A stretch of DNA of 20,217 bases, from assembly GCF_036311985.1 (NCBI RefSeq), contig NZ_JAZDCJ010000072.1; one strand, 5' to 3'. A program made the position numbers and the translations under genes. Numbering within the stretch: the first letter of the stretch is position 1; each line of letters starts with the position of its first letter. Source of the stretch: JAZDCJ01 sp036311985 (GTDB taxonomy: Bacteria; Actinomycetota; Actinomycetes; Actinomycetales; Micrococcaceae). Positions 7,314 through 15,986 of this stretch are shown piece by piece. The notes beneath the pieces were generated by a model. That model did not search any database. It was not told the DNA's origin and saw only the letters and a program-made list of their open reading frames with translations.

Positions 7314-8114
7314 ATGAGAATCGCACTCTTCGCCACCTGCATCGTCGATGCCATGTACCCTGACACCGCCCGGGCCACGGTGGCCATCCTGGAGCGGCTC
7401 GGCCACGAGGTCGTGTTCCCCGCGGGCCAGGCCTGCTGCGGGCAGATGCACCTGAACAGCGGCTACTTCGACAAGGCGCTGCCGGTGGTGCGGAACCACG
7501 TCGAGGCCTTCGGAAACGGGGACTACGACGTCGCCGTCGCGCCGTCGGGCTCCTGCGTGGCCTCCGTGAAGCACCAGCACCCGATGCTGGCGAAGCGCTG
7601 CGGCGACAATACGCTGGAGGCGGACGCCCGCGCGGTGGGCGCCAAGACCTACGAGCTGTCCCAGCTGCTGACCGACGTCCTCGGCGTGACCGACGCGGCC
7701 GCCCAGCTGGGCTCGCATTTCCCGCACCGCGTCACGTACCACCCGTCGTGCCACGGCATGCGGGTGTTGCGCCTCGGAGACCGCCAGCTGGACCTGTTGC
7801 GCTCGGTCGGCGGCATCGACGTGGTCGAACTGCCGGAGGCGGACCAGTGCTGCGGATTCGGGGGCACGTTCTCGCTGAAGAACCCCGAGGTCTCCTCCGC
7901 GATGCTCGCGGACAAGACCGCCGCGATCGACTCCACCGGCGCCGACATCTGCACCGGGGGCGACGCCTCGTGCCTGCTGCACATCGGCGGCGGGCTCTCC
8001 CGCACCGCCAGCGCCGCCGGCACCCTGCACTTCGCGGAGATCCTGGCCAGCACCCGGGAGCACCCGGCGTCCGCCGCCGGGGACACGGCCGCCCGGATCG
8101 GGGCACGACGATGA
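7314..8114 (+). CDS. lutA: lactate utilisation protein LutA, CCG-domain Fe-S subunit
   Basis: This 266-aa subunit belongs to the LutABC (LldEFG) iron-sulfur L-lactate oxidase, which oxidises L-lactate to pyruvate in the cytoplasm. It carries two cysteine-rich CCG domains: C9 with C41-C42-G43, and the second with C179-C180-G181 (DQCCGFGG), which bind Fe-S clusters and match glycolate-oxidase/heterodisulfide-reductase relatives. I chose the ATG at 7314 because the protein then begins MRIALFATCIVDAMYP, as in the family, with GAAAGG 7 nt upstream. An upstream in-frame start at 7194 would run through the operator. Its stop overlaps the lutB start (ATGA, 8111-8114), so the operon is translationally coupled. 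Confidence 0.93.
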   Translation: MRIALFATCIVDAMYPDTARATVAILERLGHEVVFPAGQACCGQMHLNSGYFDKALPVVRNHVEAFGNGDYDVAVAPSGSCVASVKHQHPMLAKRCGDNTLEADARAVGAKTYELSQLLTDVLGVTDAAAQLGSHFPHRVTYHPSCHGMRVLRLGDRQLDLLRSVGGIDVVELPEADQCCGFGGTFSLKNPEVSSAMLADKTAAIDSTGADICTGGDASCLLHIGGGLSRTASAAGTLHFAEILASTREHPASAAGDTAARIGARR

Positions 8115-9625
8115 GCGGGACGTTCCTGGGCATGCCGTCCCTCCCCGTCTTCGGCACCGGCAACCTGCACGCCAGCGAGTCCTTCCCCACCGCCGCGCGC
8201 CGCGAGCTCGGCAAGCCGCAGCTGCGCGCCAACCTGCGCCACGCCACCCACACCATCCGCGACAAAAGGCTGAGGGTGGTGTCCGAACTCCCGGACTGGG
8301 AGGACCTGCGCAACGCCGGGTCCGCCGTCAAGGAGAACGTCATGGCGCGGCTGCCCGAGCTGCTGGAGCAGTTCGAGGCGAACTTCACGGCCCGCGGCGG
8401 CACCATCCACTGGGCCCGCGACGCGGCCGAGGCCAACCGGATCGTCACCGACCTGATCCGCGCGACCGGCTCCACGGACGTGGTCAAGGTCAAGTCGATG
8501 GCCACCCAGGAGATCGGGCTCAACGAACACCTGGAGGCCGAGGACATAACCGCCCTGGAAACCGACCTGGCCGAACTGATCGTCCAGCTCGGGCATGACA
8601 AGCCCAGCCACATCCTGGTCCCCGCGATCCACAAGAACCGCACGGAGGTGCGCGACATCTTCCTGTCCGAAATGCCCGGCGTCGACCCCGCCCTCACCGA
8701 CGACCCGGCGCTGCTGGCCGGCGCCGCCCGGGCGTACCTGCGCCGGAAGTTCCTCGACGCCAAGGTCGCCGTGTCCGGCGCGAACTTCGCCATCGCCGAG
8801 ACCGGGACACTCGGCGTGGTGGAGTCCGAGGGCAACGGGCGCATGTGCCTGACCCTCCCCGAAACCCTGATCACCGTGATGGGCGTGGAGAAGCTGCTCC
8901 CGGCCTGGTCCGATGTGGGCGTGTTCATGCAGCTGCTCCCGCGGTCCTCCACCGGCGAGCGGATGAACCCCTACACCTCGTTCTGGACCGGCACCACCGC
9001 CGGCGACGGCCCGACCAGCGTCCACCTCGTGATGCTGGACAACGGACGCAGCGCCGCCCTCGCCGACGAGATGGGCCGGGCCGCCCTGCACTGCATCCGC
9101 TGCAGCGCCTGCATGAACGTCTGCCCCGTCTACGAACGCACCGGCGGGCACGCCTACGGCTCCACCTACCCCGGACCCATCGGCGCGATCCTCTCGCCCC
9201 TGCTCACCGGCATCATGTCCGAGGAGAACGGCTCGCTGCCCTACGCCTCCTCGCTGTGCGGGGCCTGCTACGACGCCTGCCCGGTCAAGATCAACATCCC
9301 GGAGATCCTCGTCGAACTGCGCGCCCAGGACGTCGAGGCCCAACACGAAAAGCGCAGGATCCCCAACCAGATGGACCTCATGATGACCGGGGCCTCCTGG
9401 GCGTTCGCCTCCGGCAAGCACCTGGGACTGCTCGAGAAGGCCCTCCCGCTGGGACGCCTCGCCGCGGGCAGGGCCAAGAAGATCAAGCGCCTGCCCGGCA
9501 TCGCCGCCGGCTGGACCAGCAGCCGCGACATCCCCGCCCCGCCGTCCAAGTCCTTCCGCGACGGGTGGGCCAAGGACCACCCGAACCCCGCATCCGGCAC
9601 GGACCCCCAGGAGGACGCCAAATGA
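8111..9625 (+). CDS. lutB: lactate utilisation protein LutB, 4Fe-4S subunit
   Basis: This 504-aa protein is the LutB/LldF iron-sulfur subunit. An N-terminal LUD domain (about 65-300) is followed by two ferredoxin-type cysteine clusters: C328, C331, C334, C338 (CIRCSACMNVCP) and C383, C386, C390 (CGACYDACP). A C-terminal tail follows. It passes electrons from lactate oxidation within LutABC. The ATG at 8111 overlaps the lutA TGA, and its own TGA overlaps the lutC ATG (9622-9625). Length is near the family norm with no visible defect. Confidence 0.94.
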   Translation: MSGTFLGMPSLPVFGTGNLHASESFPTAARRELGKPQLRANLRHATHTIRDKRLRVVSELPDWEDLRNAGSAVKENVMARLPELLEQFEANFTARGGTIHWARDAAEANRIVTDLIRATGSTDVVKVKSMATQEIGLNEHLEAEDITALETDLAELIVQLGHDKPSHILVPAIHKNRTEVRDIFLSEMPGVDPALTDDPALLAGAARAYLRRKFLDAKVAVSGANFAIAETGTLGVVESEGNGRMCLTLPETLITVMGVEKLLPAWSDVGVFMQLLPRSSTGERMNPYTSFWTGTTAGDGPTSVHLVMLDNGRSAALADEMGRAALHCIRCSACMNVCPVYERTGGHAYGSTYPGPIGAILSPLLTGIMSEENGSLPYASSLCGACYDACPVKINIPEILVELRAQDVEAQHEKRRIPNQMDLMMTGASWAFASGKHLGLLEKALPLGRLAAGRAKKIKRLPGIAAGWTSSRDIPAPPSKSFRDGWAKDHPNPASGTDPQEDAK

Positions 9626-10260
9626 GCGCGCGCCAAGAGATCATGGACCGGCTGCGCGGGGCGCTCAAGGACGCCCCAAAGGCCCCGCCCATCCCGCAGA
9701 CCCACCGGCTGAAAGGCGACCTGGATACCGAGGCCCTGATCGAGCAGCACGTCGACCGGCTGCTCGACTACAAGGCCGGGGTGCGCACCATCGACGCCTC
9801 GGCACTGCCCGAGACCCTGGCGGACCTGCTATCCGGCGCCACCAGCTACGTCGTCCCGCCCGGGCTGGAGCCGGCCTGGCTGGACCACCCCGCGCTGGCA
9901 AACGACTCCCGCCGACGCACCGACAGCATCGAGGCCCCGCTCACCCTGGCCGAGCTGGACGCCACCGCCGCGGTCCTGACCTCCAGCACCGTGTCCGTCG
10001 CCGAGTCCGGAACCATCGTGCTCGACGGCGACCCGGACCAGGGGCGGCGTGCGATCAGCCTGATCCCGGACCACCACATTTGCGTGGTTGCCGCGTCCTC
10101 GATCGTCCAGATCCTCCCGGAGGCCCTGCCGCGGCTGGACTCCACGCGCCCGCAGACGTGGATCTCCGGCCCCAGCGCGACCAGCGACATTGAACTCGAA
10201 CGGGTCGAGGGCGTCCACGGACCGCGACGGCTCGACGTCGTCATCGTCCGCGACCTGTAA
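9622..10260 (+). CDS. lutC: lactate utilisation protein LutC, LUD domain
   Basis: This 212-aa LutC/LldG protein consists of a short N-terminal helical part and one LUD domain. The domain is marked by LTSSTVSVAESGTIVLDG (about residues 117-134), ISLIPDHHICVV and the GPSATSDIELERVEGVHGPRRLDVVIV C-terminal motif. It is needed with LutA and LutB for L-lactate oxidation. The start ATG at 9622 overlaps the lutB stop, with GGAGGA about 6 nt upstream. It is the last gene of the lut operon; 138 bp separate it from pyruvate carboxylase. Confidence 0.93.
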   Translation: MSARQEIMDRLRGALKDAPKAPPIPQTHRLKGDLDTEALIEQHVDRLLDYKAGVRTIDASALPETLADLLSGATSYVVPPGLEPAWLDHPALANDSRRRTDSIEAPLTLAELDATAAVLTSSTVSVAESGTIVLDGDPDQGRRAISLIPDHHICVVAASSIVQILPEALPRLDSTRPQTWISGPSATSDIELERVEGVHGPRRLDVVIVRDL

Positions 10261-10265
10261 CCCGA

Positions 10266-10280
10266 CACCCGGCCGGGGTG
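10266..10280 (+). terminator. weak hairpin after lutC
   Basis: A short CACCC/GGGTG stem with a GC-rich loop lies just after the lutC stop. It is too short to be a confident terminator, so co-transcription of lutABC with pyc cannot be excluded. Confidence 0.2.
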
Positions 10281-10398
10281 CCGGCACAACCACCAGCAGG
10301 CCCGGCGGCGCCGCCACACCCGCCCGCCCCGGCCCGCCATGCCCGCATCCCACCAGGGATCCGCGCGGTAACAACGACGTTTTCGACAGAGGAGTCCC

Positions 10399-13300
10399 AT
10401 GTTTTCGAAGGTTCTGGTCGCCAACCGTGGCGAAATCGCCATCCGGGCCTTCCGCGCCGGCTACGAGCTGGGCGCCAAGACCGTCGCGGTCTTCCCGTAC
10501 GAGGACCGCGGGTCCATCCACCGCCAGAAGGCCGACGAGGCCTACCAGATCGGCGAAGAGGGCCACCCGGTCCGCGCGTACCTGGACGTCGCGGAGATCA
10601 TCCGCGTGGCCAAGGAGTGCGGGGCGGACGCGATCTACCCCGGGTACGGCTTCCTGTCGGAGAACCCGGGCCTGGCGCGCGCGGCCGCGGAGGCCGGCAT
10701 CACGTTCATCGGCCCGCCCGCGGACGTGCTCGAGCTCGCGGGCAACAAGGTCGCGGCGCTGAAGGCCGCGAAGAAGGCCGGCGTTCCGGTCCTGAACTCC
10801 TCCGAGCCCAGCGACGACGTCGACACCCTGATTTCCGAGGCGGACAAGATCGGGTTCCCGCTCTTCGTCAAGGCCGTCGCCGGCGGAGGCGGTCGCGGGA
10901 TGCGCCGCGTGGACACCCGCGACGCGCTGCCCGAGGCGCTGTCCGCCGCGATGCGCGAGGCCGGGAGCGCGTTCGGGGACCCGACCGTGTTCCTCGAGCA
11001 GGCCGTGCTGCGCCCGCGGCACATCGAGGTGCAGATCCTCGCGGACGGCGCCGGCAACGTGGTGCACCTCTTCGAGCGCGACTGCTCGCTGCAGCGCCGG
11101 CACCAGAAGGTCATCGAGATCGCCCCGGCGCAGAACCTGGACGAGGGGATCCGCCAGGCCCTGTACGCGGACGCGGTGAAGTTCGCGAAGGCGCTGGAGT
11201 ACCAGAACGCCGGCACCGTCGAGTTCCTCGTGGACACGGTCGGGGAGCGGGCCGGGCAGCACGTGTTCATTGAGATGAACCCGCGCATCCAGGTCGAGCA
11301 CACGGTCACCGAGGAGATCACGGACGTGGACCTGGTGTCCGCGCAGATGCGCATCGCCGCCGGCGAGACGCTCGAGGACCTGGACATCCGGCAGGAGGAC
11401 CTGCGGATCCGCGGCGCGGCGCTGCAGTGCCGCATCACCACGGAGGACCCGTCCAACGGCTTCCGCCCGGACGTGGGCACCATCACCGTGTACCGCTCGG
11501 CCGGCGGATCCGGGGTGCGCCTGGACGGCGGGACCATCTACACCGGCGCCGAGGTGTCCCCGCACTTCGACTCGATGCTCGTGAAGCTCACCTGCCGCGG
11601 GCGGGACTACGACATGGCCGTGCGCCGGGCGCGCCGCGCGCTGGCCGAGTTCCGGGTCCGCGGCGTCGCCACGAACATCCCGTTCCTCATGAACGTCCTG
11701 GGCGATCCGCAGTTCCTCTCCGGCGACGTGGCCACCGACTTCATCGACTCGCGCCCGGACCTGCTGGAGGGCCACCGTTCGCAGGACCGCGGCACCAAGG
11801 CCCTGACGTTCCTGGCCGACGTGACCGTGAACCGGCCCAACGGCCCGCGCCGCGAAGGCCTGGACCCGCGCGACAAGCTCCCGCACTACCCCGGGGACAA
11901 GTCGGAGGAGCCGTTCCGCTCCCCGTTCGACGGCCCGTCCGAGCACCAGCCGCCCGCAGGGTGGCGCCAGCGGCTCCTGGAGCTCGGCCCCGAGGGCTTC
12001 GCCGCCGCCCTGCGGGCGCAGACCGCCGTCGCGGTCACGGACACCACGTTCCGCGACGCGCACCAGTCGCTGCTGGCCACCCGGGTGCGCACCCGGGACC
12101 TGCTGGCGGCGGCCCCGGCGTTCGCGCACACGCTGCCGCAGCTGTTCTCGATGGAGGTCTGGGGCGGGGCGACGTACGACGTCGCGCTGCGCTTCCTGGG
12201 CGAGGACCCCTGGAAGCGGCTGGAGCTGCTGCGCGCGGAGCTGCCGAACATCCCGCTGCAGATGCTGCTGCGCGGCAGGAACACCGTGGGGTACACCCCG
12301 TACCCCACCGAGGTCACCGACGCGTTCGTCAAGGAGGCCGCCGCGACCGGGATCGACATCTTCCGGATCTTCGACGCGCTCAACGACGTGTCGCAGATGG
12401 CCCCGGCCATCAAGGCGGTCCGGGAGACGGGGACCGCGGTCGCCGAGGTCGCCCTGTGCTACACGGGCAACCTGCTGGACCCGGCCGAGGACCTGTACAC
12501 GCTGGACTACTACCTGGGCCTCGCCCAGGAGATCGTCGACGCCGGGGCGCACATCCTGGCGATCAAGGACATGGCGGGGCTGCTGCGCCCGGCCGCCGCG
12601 GCGAAGCTGGTGCGCGCGCTGCGCGAGCGCTTCGACCTGCCCGTCCACCTGCACACCCACGACACGGCCGGCGGCCAGCTCGCCACGCTCATGGCCGCGG
12701 TCGACGCCGGGGTCGACGCCGTCGACGTCGCCGTCGCGTCCATGGCCGGGACCACGTCCCAGCCCTCGTCCTCGGCGCTGGTCGCCGCGCTCGCGAACAC
12801 CGAGCGCGACACCGGGATCGAGTTGGAGGCGGCCGCGGCCCTGGAGCCCTACTGGGAGTCGGTGCGCGCGCTCTACGCGCCGTTCGAGTCCGGCCTCGCC
12901 GGCCCCACGGGCCGGGTCTACCGGCACGAGATCCCCGGCGGGCAGCTCTCGAACCTCCGCCAGCAGGCGATCGCGCTCGGGTTGGGCGAGCGGTTCGAGG
13001 CGATCGAGGACATGTACACGGCGGCGAACAGGATCCTGGGCCGGCTGGTGAAGGTCACCCCGTCCTCGAAGGTCGTCGGGGACCTGGCGCTGCAGCTCGT
13101 GGGCATGAACGTGGATCCGGCGGAGTTCGAGGCGAACCCGAAGGCCTTCGACATCCCCGAGTCCGTCATCCAGTTCCTCTCCGGGGAGCTCGGGGACCCG
13201 CCCGGCGGCTGGCCCGAGCCCTTCCGCACCAAGGCCCTCGAGGGCCGGACGGTCCGGACCCGGATCGAGGAGCTCTCCGCGGAGGACTCCGCGGCCCTCA

Positions 13301-13851
13301 GGGGCGACTCGGACACCCGCCGGCGGACCCTGAACCGGCTCCTGTTCCCGGGCCCGACCCGCGACTTCGAGAAGTCCGCGGCGGAATACGGCGACGTGTC
13401 CAAGCTCCACACGCGCGACTACCTGTACGGGCTCACGATGAACCGCGAGCACACCGTGTCGCTCGGCAAGGGCGTGCGGCTGCTCGCGACGCTGCAGGCG
13501 ATCTCCGAGCCCGACGAGAAGGGCATGCGCTCGGTGATGTGCACCCTCAACGGGCAGATGCGGCAGATCACCGTCCGCGACCGCGGGGTGGAGTCGACGG
13601 TGAAGGCCGCCGAGAAGGCCGATCCGTCGAACAGCGGGCATGTCGCGGCCCCGTTCGCCGGCGCGGTGTCCCCGACGGTCGCCGTGGGCGACACGGTCGA
13701 GGCCGGCGGGACGGTCGCGACCATCGAGGCCATGAAGATGGAGGCGGCGATCACGTCCGCCGTGGCGGGCAAGGTCACGCGCATCGCCATCGACGGAACC
13801 CTCCAGGTCCAGGGCGGCGATCTGCTCGTGGAGATCGAGGCCGGGGACTAG
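10399..13851 (+). CDS. pyc: pyruvate carboxylase
   Basis: This 1150-aa multidomain biotin enzyme makes oxaloacetate from pyruvate, bicarbonate and ATP in the cytoplasm. Domains in order: biotin carboxylase (about 1-450; KVLVANRGEIAIR, the GGGGRGM glycine loop, EMNPRIQVEHTVTE); carboxyltransferase (about 540-810; DTTFRDAHQSLLATR with D548, and LHTHDTAGG); the PYC-specific allosteric linker; and the biotin carrier domain (about 1075-1150) with biotinylated K1113 in EAMKMEA. The ATG at 10399 has GAGGAG about 5 nt upstream. The length is normal. It follows lutABC, so pyruvate from lactate can be fed into the TCA cycle and gluconeogenesis. The neighbourhood supports this; joint regulation is not shown. 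Confidence 0.97.
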   Translation: MFSKVLVANRGEIAIRAFRAGYELGAKTVAVFPYEDRGSIHRQKADEAYQIGEEGHPVRAYLDVAEIIRVAKECGADAIYPGYGFLSENPGLARAAAEAGITFIGPPADVLELAGNKVAALKAAKKAGVPVLNSSEPSDDVDTLISEADKIGFPLFVKAVAGGGGRGMRRVDTRDALPEALSAAMREAGSAFGDPTVFLEQAVLRPRHIEVQILADGAGNVVHLFERDCSLQRRHQKVIEIAPAQNLDEGIRQALYADAVKFAKALEYQNAGTVEFLVDTVGERAGQHVFIEMNPRIQVEHTVTEEITDVDLVSAQMRIAAGETLEDLDIRQEDLRIRGAALQCRITTEDPSNGFRPDVGTITVYRSAGGSGVRLDGGTIYTGAEVSPHFDSMLVKLTCRGRDYDMAVRRARRALAEFRVRGVATNIPFLMNVLGDPQFLSGDVATDFIDSRPDLLEGHRSQDRGTKALTFLADVTVNRPNGPRREGLDPRDKLPHYPGDKSEEPFRSPFDGPSEHQPPAGWRQRLLELGPEGFAAALRAQTAVAVTDTTFRDAHQSLLATRVRTRDLLAAAPAFAHTLPQLFSMEVWGGATYDVALRFLGEDPWKRLELLRAELPNIPLQMLLRGRNTVGYTPYPTEVTDAFVKEAAATGIDIFRIFDALNDVSQMAPAIKAVRETGTAVAEVALCYTGNLLDPAEDLYTLDYYLGLAQEIVDAGAHILAIKDMAGLLRPAAAAKLVRALRERFDLPVHLHTHDTAGGQLATLMAAVDAGVDAVDVAVASMAGTTSQPSSSALVAALANTERDTGIELEAAAALEPYWESVRALYAPFESGLAGPTGRVYRHEIPGGQLSNLRQQAIALGLGERFEAIEDMYTAANRILGRLVKVTPSSKVVGDLALQLVGMNVDPAEFEANPKAFDIPESVIQFLSGELGDPPGGWPEPFRTKALEGRTVRTRIEELSAEDSAALRGDSDTRRRTLNRLLFPGPTRDFEKSAAEYGDVSKLHTRDYLYGLTMNREHTVSLGKGVRLLATLQAISEPDEKGMRSVMCTLNGQMRQITVRDRGVESTVKAAEKADPSNSGHVAAPFAGAVSPTVAVGDTVEAGGTVATIEAMKMEAAITSAVAGKVTRIAIDGTLQVQGGDLLVEIEAGD

Positions 13852-14241
13852 AGGAGCTCGCGGCAAGCCGGTGACAGCGCGCCGAGGAGCGACCGTGATT
13901 GTCGTCGGGGGGATCCTTGGGTTTTGGACAGATGGCGGTCGGGGCACAGGAACCCAAAGACGGTCCGCGCCGCTGAGCATCGCTTCCGGAATCCGTCCTA
14001 AAGCGGCATGCAGTGCATGCCAGCTAGCGCTGGGGAACGCCTGAGGGACGCGTGTCTCCATAGGAGTGTCTTGCCACTTGCCGCTTGCGAGACAGTTCCC
14101 CTGTGCGTATGTCAGCATCCGGACGCAGAGGGCATCGGGTTATTGGGCGCAGGGGGTTATTCGGGCCGGCGTCTGGTGGACCGCCGGTCAGTGCCGGCCT
14201 CCTTTCCCAGCACGGTTCAACGGCTCGAAAGCCAGCCGGAT
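13852..14241. other. 390-bp gap between convergent pyc and glnA-like genes, rich in inverted repeats
   Basis: I see no convincing coding region. The gap holds nested stems GACCGT/ACGGTC (13891-13896, 13960-13965) around TTGGGTT/AACCCAA (13917-13923, 13951-13957). Next come the 17-bp palindrome GGCATGCAGTGCATGCC (14005-14021) and CCAGC/GCTGG (14020-14033). A second nested pair follows: GGGGAAC/GTTCCCC (14032-14038, 14095-14101) around GTCTC/GAGAC (14054-14058, 14089-14093). These could be terminators, an operator or a small structured RNA. None matches a known RNA class that I recognise. Confidence 0.5.
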
Positions 14242-15720
14242 TCAGCCGACGTGCCAGTGACGGCGAATGAGCTCCTCACGAGCGGCCTCGTCTTCCGCGA
14301 GCTCCCCGACCAGCACGGCGTCGTCGGTGTCGCGTAAACCGGCGAGCACGGCGTCGATGAGCGCGCTGGGGAAGACGCCGTCGGCCTCGAAAACTTCGCG
14401 CTCGGCCTCGAGCGCGTCGGCCGACTCCGCACATGAAGTAGGCAGTTGCTCGAAGTCGTCGTGGTTGGCGGTACTGAGCCGCTCTGCCAACTCCAAGCTG
14501 CCCGGATCACTGAGCCCGCGCTTCGCCCCGACGGCCATCCCGGCCAGCAGCAGGTGCACATCAGCTGAGCCGTCGCCGAGCCGGAGCTCGACGGTCTGGG
14601 GGTGCGTGGCGGATTCGGGGACGGGCTCGGTGCTGCCGGGATTGGCGTGGGCGACCATGCCGGCCAGCACGTTCCCGCCCCAGGCCAGTGGAACCCGGAC
14701 CAGGCCGGAGCGGTCCCTCATGCCCCAGCAGATGCCCTCGGGCGACTCGCCGCCGTCGGCGAATCGCAAGTAGGACGTGGGGACCGTATTGCCGAACGCA
14801 GTCAGCGCCCTGGCCGCCGCAAGGTAGCCGGCGATCAGCCGGCGCCCCGTGTCGTTGATTTCCTCCGTGCCGACGATGGCGCTGGCGCCGTCGCGCACCA
14901 GCCGGCTGTGGATGTGCAGGCCGTTTCCCGCGCCCTTGCCGCTCACCGAAGGGGCAAACGTCGCTTCGAGGCCGTGGGAGTGGGCGACCTCGCGCACCAC
15001 CCACTTCGCCAGGACGAGGTTGTCGGCTGCCTGCTCCAGGGGCACGGGTTGGAGCTCGATCTCGTGCTGGACCAGTTGCCGTTCGTCCTCGAGGATGTTG
15101 CCGACCTCGCCGTGGGCGTACTTCAGCGGCACCCCCATGGCACAAAGGTGGCCCAGCACCTGCTCTCGGATCCGTTCTCCCTTGGAGAAGGGTCCCGACT
15201 CCTGGTAGCCGCGCTCCTCTTCGACGGGATAGATGGGCTCGGGCTTGTCCACGAGGTAGTACTCCAACTCGCCGAAGGCTTCGAGGGTCATGCCGGTTTC
15301 CCGCGTCAGGACCTCGGCGGCGCGGCGCACGATCTGCTCGCGCGCGTAGGACAGTGGGTTTCCGGACTCGTCGTAGAAGGAGCACAGCACGTCCAGCGAG
15401 CACCGCTCGCCGAAGGGATTGACGAAGGCGGTGCGGTGGCGCGGAACGACGTAGACGTCACTGTTCTCGGTTTGGGTGCCGGCAAAGACGCTCGAGCCGT
15501 CCACGCGCTCGCCTCGGGTCAGCACCTCGAGGAGGTGGTCGCGCGAGTTGATGGGGAAGGCCAGGGTTTTCAGACGCCCGTCGCCGCCAACGTAGCGCAG
15601 GTTCACCTGGTGCAGTCCCAGCTGTTCGATCGCCCGCACGAGGTCTGCGCCGGTGAAGTCGGCCGCGGGCTTGCCGAGAAGGCGGACGATCGGGTGGGGT
15701 TCAAACGCGTCGATGGCCAT
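14242..15720 (-). CDS. glutamine synthetase family protein (Bacteroides/Treponema-like branch)
   Basis: This protein of about 492 aa has the glutamine synthetase fold: a beta-grasp N-terminal part (NLRYVGGDGRLKTLAFPI) and a catalytic part with GELEYYLVD, the GNGLHIHSRL equivalent of GSGMHxH, TSYLRF, and ICWGMRDRSGLVRVPLAW. The RYVGGDGRLKTL and AFVNPFGERCSLDVLCS segments resemble the glutamine synthetases I recall from Bacteroides and spirochaetes rather than the GlnA1/GlnA2 usual in actinomycetes. It probably makes glutamine or a related gamma-glutamyl amide. I prefer the ATG at 15720, although its GGAG is very close. A GTG at 15756 is the alternative and would add 12 residues. No nitrogen-metabolism neighbour is present. 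Confidence 0.82.
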   Translation of the reverse strand: MAIDAFEPHPIVRLLGKPAADFTGADLVRAIEQLGLHQVNLRYVGGDGRLKTLAFPINSRDHLLEVLTRGERVDGSSVFAGTQTENSDVYVVPRHRTAFVNPFGERCSLDVLCSFYDESGNPLSYAREQIVRRAAEVLTRETGMTLEAFGELEYYLVDKPEPIYPVEEERGYQESGPFSKGERIREQVLGHLCAMGVPLKYAHGEVGNILEDERQLVQHEIELQPVPLEQAADNLVLAKWVVREVAHSHGLEATFAPSVSGKGAGNGLHIHSRLVRDGASAIVGTEEINDTGRRLIAGYLAAARALTAFGNTVPTSYLRFADGGESPEGICWGMRDRSGLVRVPLAWGGNVLAGMVAHANPGSTEPVPESATHPQTVELRLGDGSADVHLLLAGMAVGAKRGLSDPGSLELAERLSTANHDDFEQLPTSCAESADALEAEREVFEADGVFPSALIDAVLAGLRDTDDAVLVGELAEDEAAREELIRRHWHVG

Positions 15721-15779
15721 GCTCCGTTCTACCAGCGTCGAACCGTGTTCTACCACCGCTATGACGCAGAGGTCCTCCC

Positions 15780-15956
15780 GTGAGCGGCTGGTCCTGCGAG
15801 AGCCGCGAGACCGTCCACTGGTACCTCCGCGCCGGTTCCGTCAAGGGTTCCGAGGCGGACTCGAATAGGGCAAGCACCTTGCATGCCCTGATCGAAGGTC
15901 TGCCCGCCGGTCCCAGGGCGATCCCCACACTCACCCTCTACAAGCTGCCGCGGTGA
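15780..15956 (+). CDS. possible small hypothetical protein, 58 aa
   Basis: A GTG at 15780, with AGAGG about 8 nt upstream, opens a frame beginning VSGWSCESRETVHWYLRAG and ending TLTLYKLPR before TGA 15954-15956. It is the first start after an in-frame stop at 15762. It is divergent from the glutamine synthetase gene and convergent with the YihY gene. The composition (Trp, Tyr, mixed charge) looks protein-like, but I recognise no family. It could be a chance ORF or the tail of a decayed gene. Confidence 0.35.
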   Translation: MSGWSCESRETVHWYLRAGSVKGSEADSNRASTLHALIEGLPAGPRAIPTLTLYKLPR

Positions 15957-15986
15957 TGGCGTGGGGGCGTGCACACCAGCGTGGTT

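Noticed and set aside
11427..13874. An 815-codon plus-strand frame inside pyc
   Set aside because: It is frame-shifted relative to the clear pyruvate carboxylase, and its composition is Arg/Gly/Pro/Ala rich without motifs.
9829..14118. A 1429-codon open frame on the minus strand
   Set aside because: It is antisense to lutC and pyc, has the Arg/Gly/Val/Asp-rich composition of a high-GC shadow frame, and shows no domain.
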